In this document: positions 12,710 to 12,713 of the stretch, in pieces
Layout of the letters: every line of letters starts with the position of its first letter
How positions within the stretch are numbered: the first letter of the stretch is position 1
From: an uncultured Sutterella sp.
GTDB lineage: Bacteria > Pseudomonadota > Gammaproteobacteria > Burkholderiales > Burkholderiaceae_F
Reading direction: 5' to 3'
Assembly: GCA_905206365.1 (NCBI GenBank)
Contig: CAJLHF010000051.1
Coordinates: 1-12,713, forward strand
DNA length: 12,713 nucleotides
Position numbers and translations under genes: made by a program
Notes under the pieces: generated by a model
The model's database searches: none
Told to the model about the DNA's origin: nothing
The model's input: only the letters and a program-made list of their open reading frames with translations

Positions 12710-12713
12710 CCGC

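Overview
The window looks like GC-rich chromosomal DNA from a betaproteobacterium, probably an anaerobic or microaerophilic member of Burkholderiales. A Sutterellaceae-type gut organism is my best inference. The reasons are the oxygen-independent (class III) ribonucleotide reductase, the guaB-guaA order, the GuaA sequence SGSHMSAY at a position where many bacteria have SGGP, and the codon usage. No rRNA, tRNA or CRISPR array was seen.

Layout. Positions 1-118 (minus) hold the C-terminal zinc-finger piece of an IS200/IS605-type TnpB protein, cut by the window edge. Positions 200-3218 (minus) are a tight operon: nrdD, a 65-codon gene carrying the glycyl-radical motif, and nrdG. The catalytic protein stops just after its zinc ribbon, and the glycyl-radical segment is a separate gene with its own ribosome binding site. 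A tandem pair of NrdR-type boxes lies upstream of nrdD. Positions 3219-5049 are 1.8 kb without a convincing protein gene. This stretch is rich in signals: a perfect DnaA box, a canonical terminator that implies a small plus-strand RNA, a perfect FNR-type box, a hairpin-dense segment ending at a bidirectional terminator, repeated TTACGTATTTTT motifs and an 18-bp perfect palindrome.

Positions 5050-8955 (plus) carry two tandem paralogous long-chain acyl-CoA ligases, each followed by its own terminator; the second starts at TTG. Positions 9263-12579 (plus) carry guaB and guaA, the two steps from IMP to GMP, each with its own terminator and apparently its own promoter. The guaB leader can form nested hairpins. 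After the guaA terminator, the last 50 bases contain a hairpin that resembles an IS200/IS605-type end.

How it fits together. The nrd operon makes deoxyribonucleotides without oxygen, and guaB/guaA make guanine nucleotides. The ligases activate fatty acids as acyl-CoA. The most notable items are the split class III reductase and the unexplained, probably RNA-producing intergenic region.
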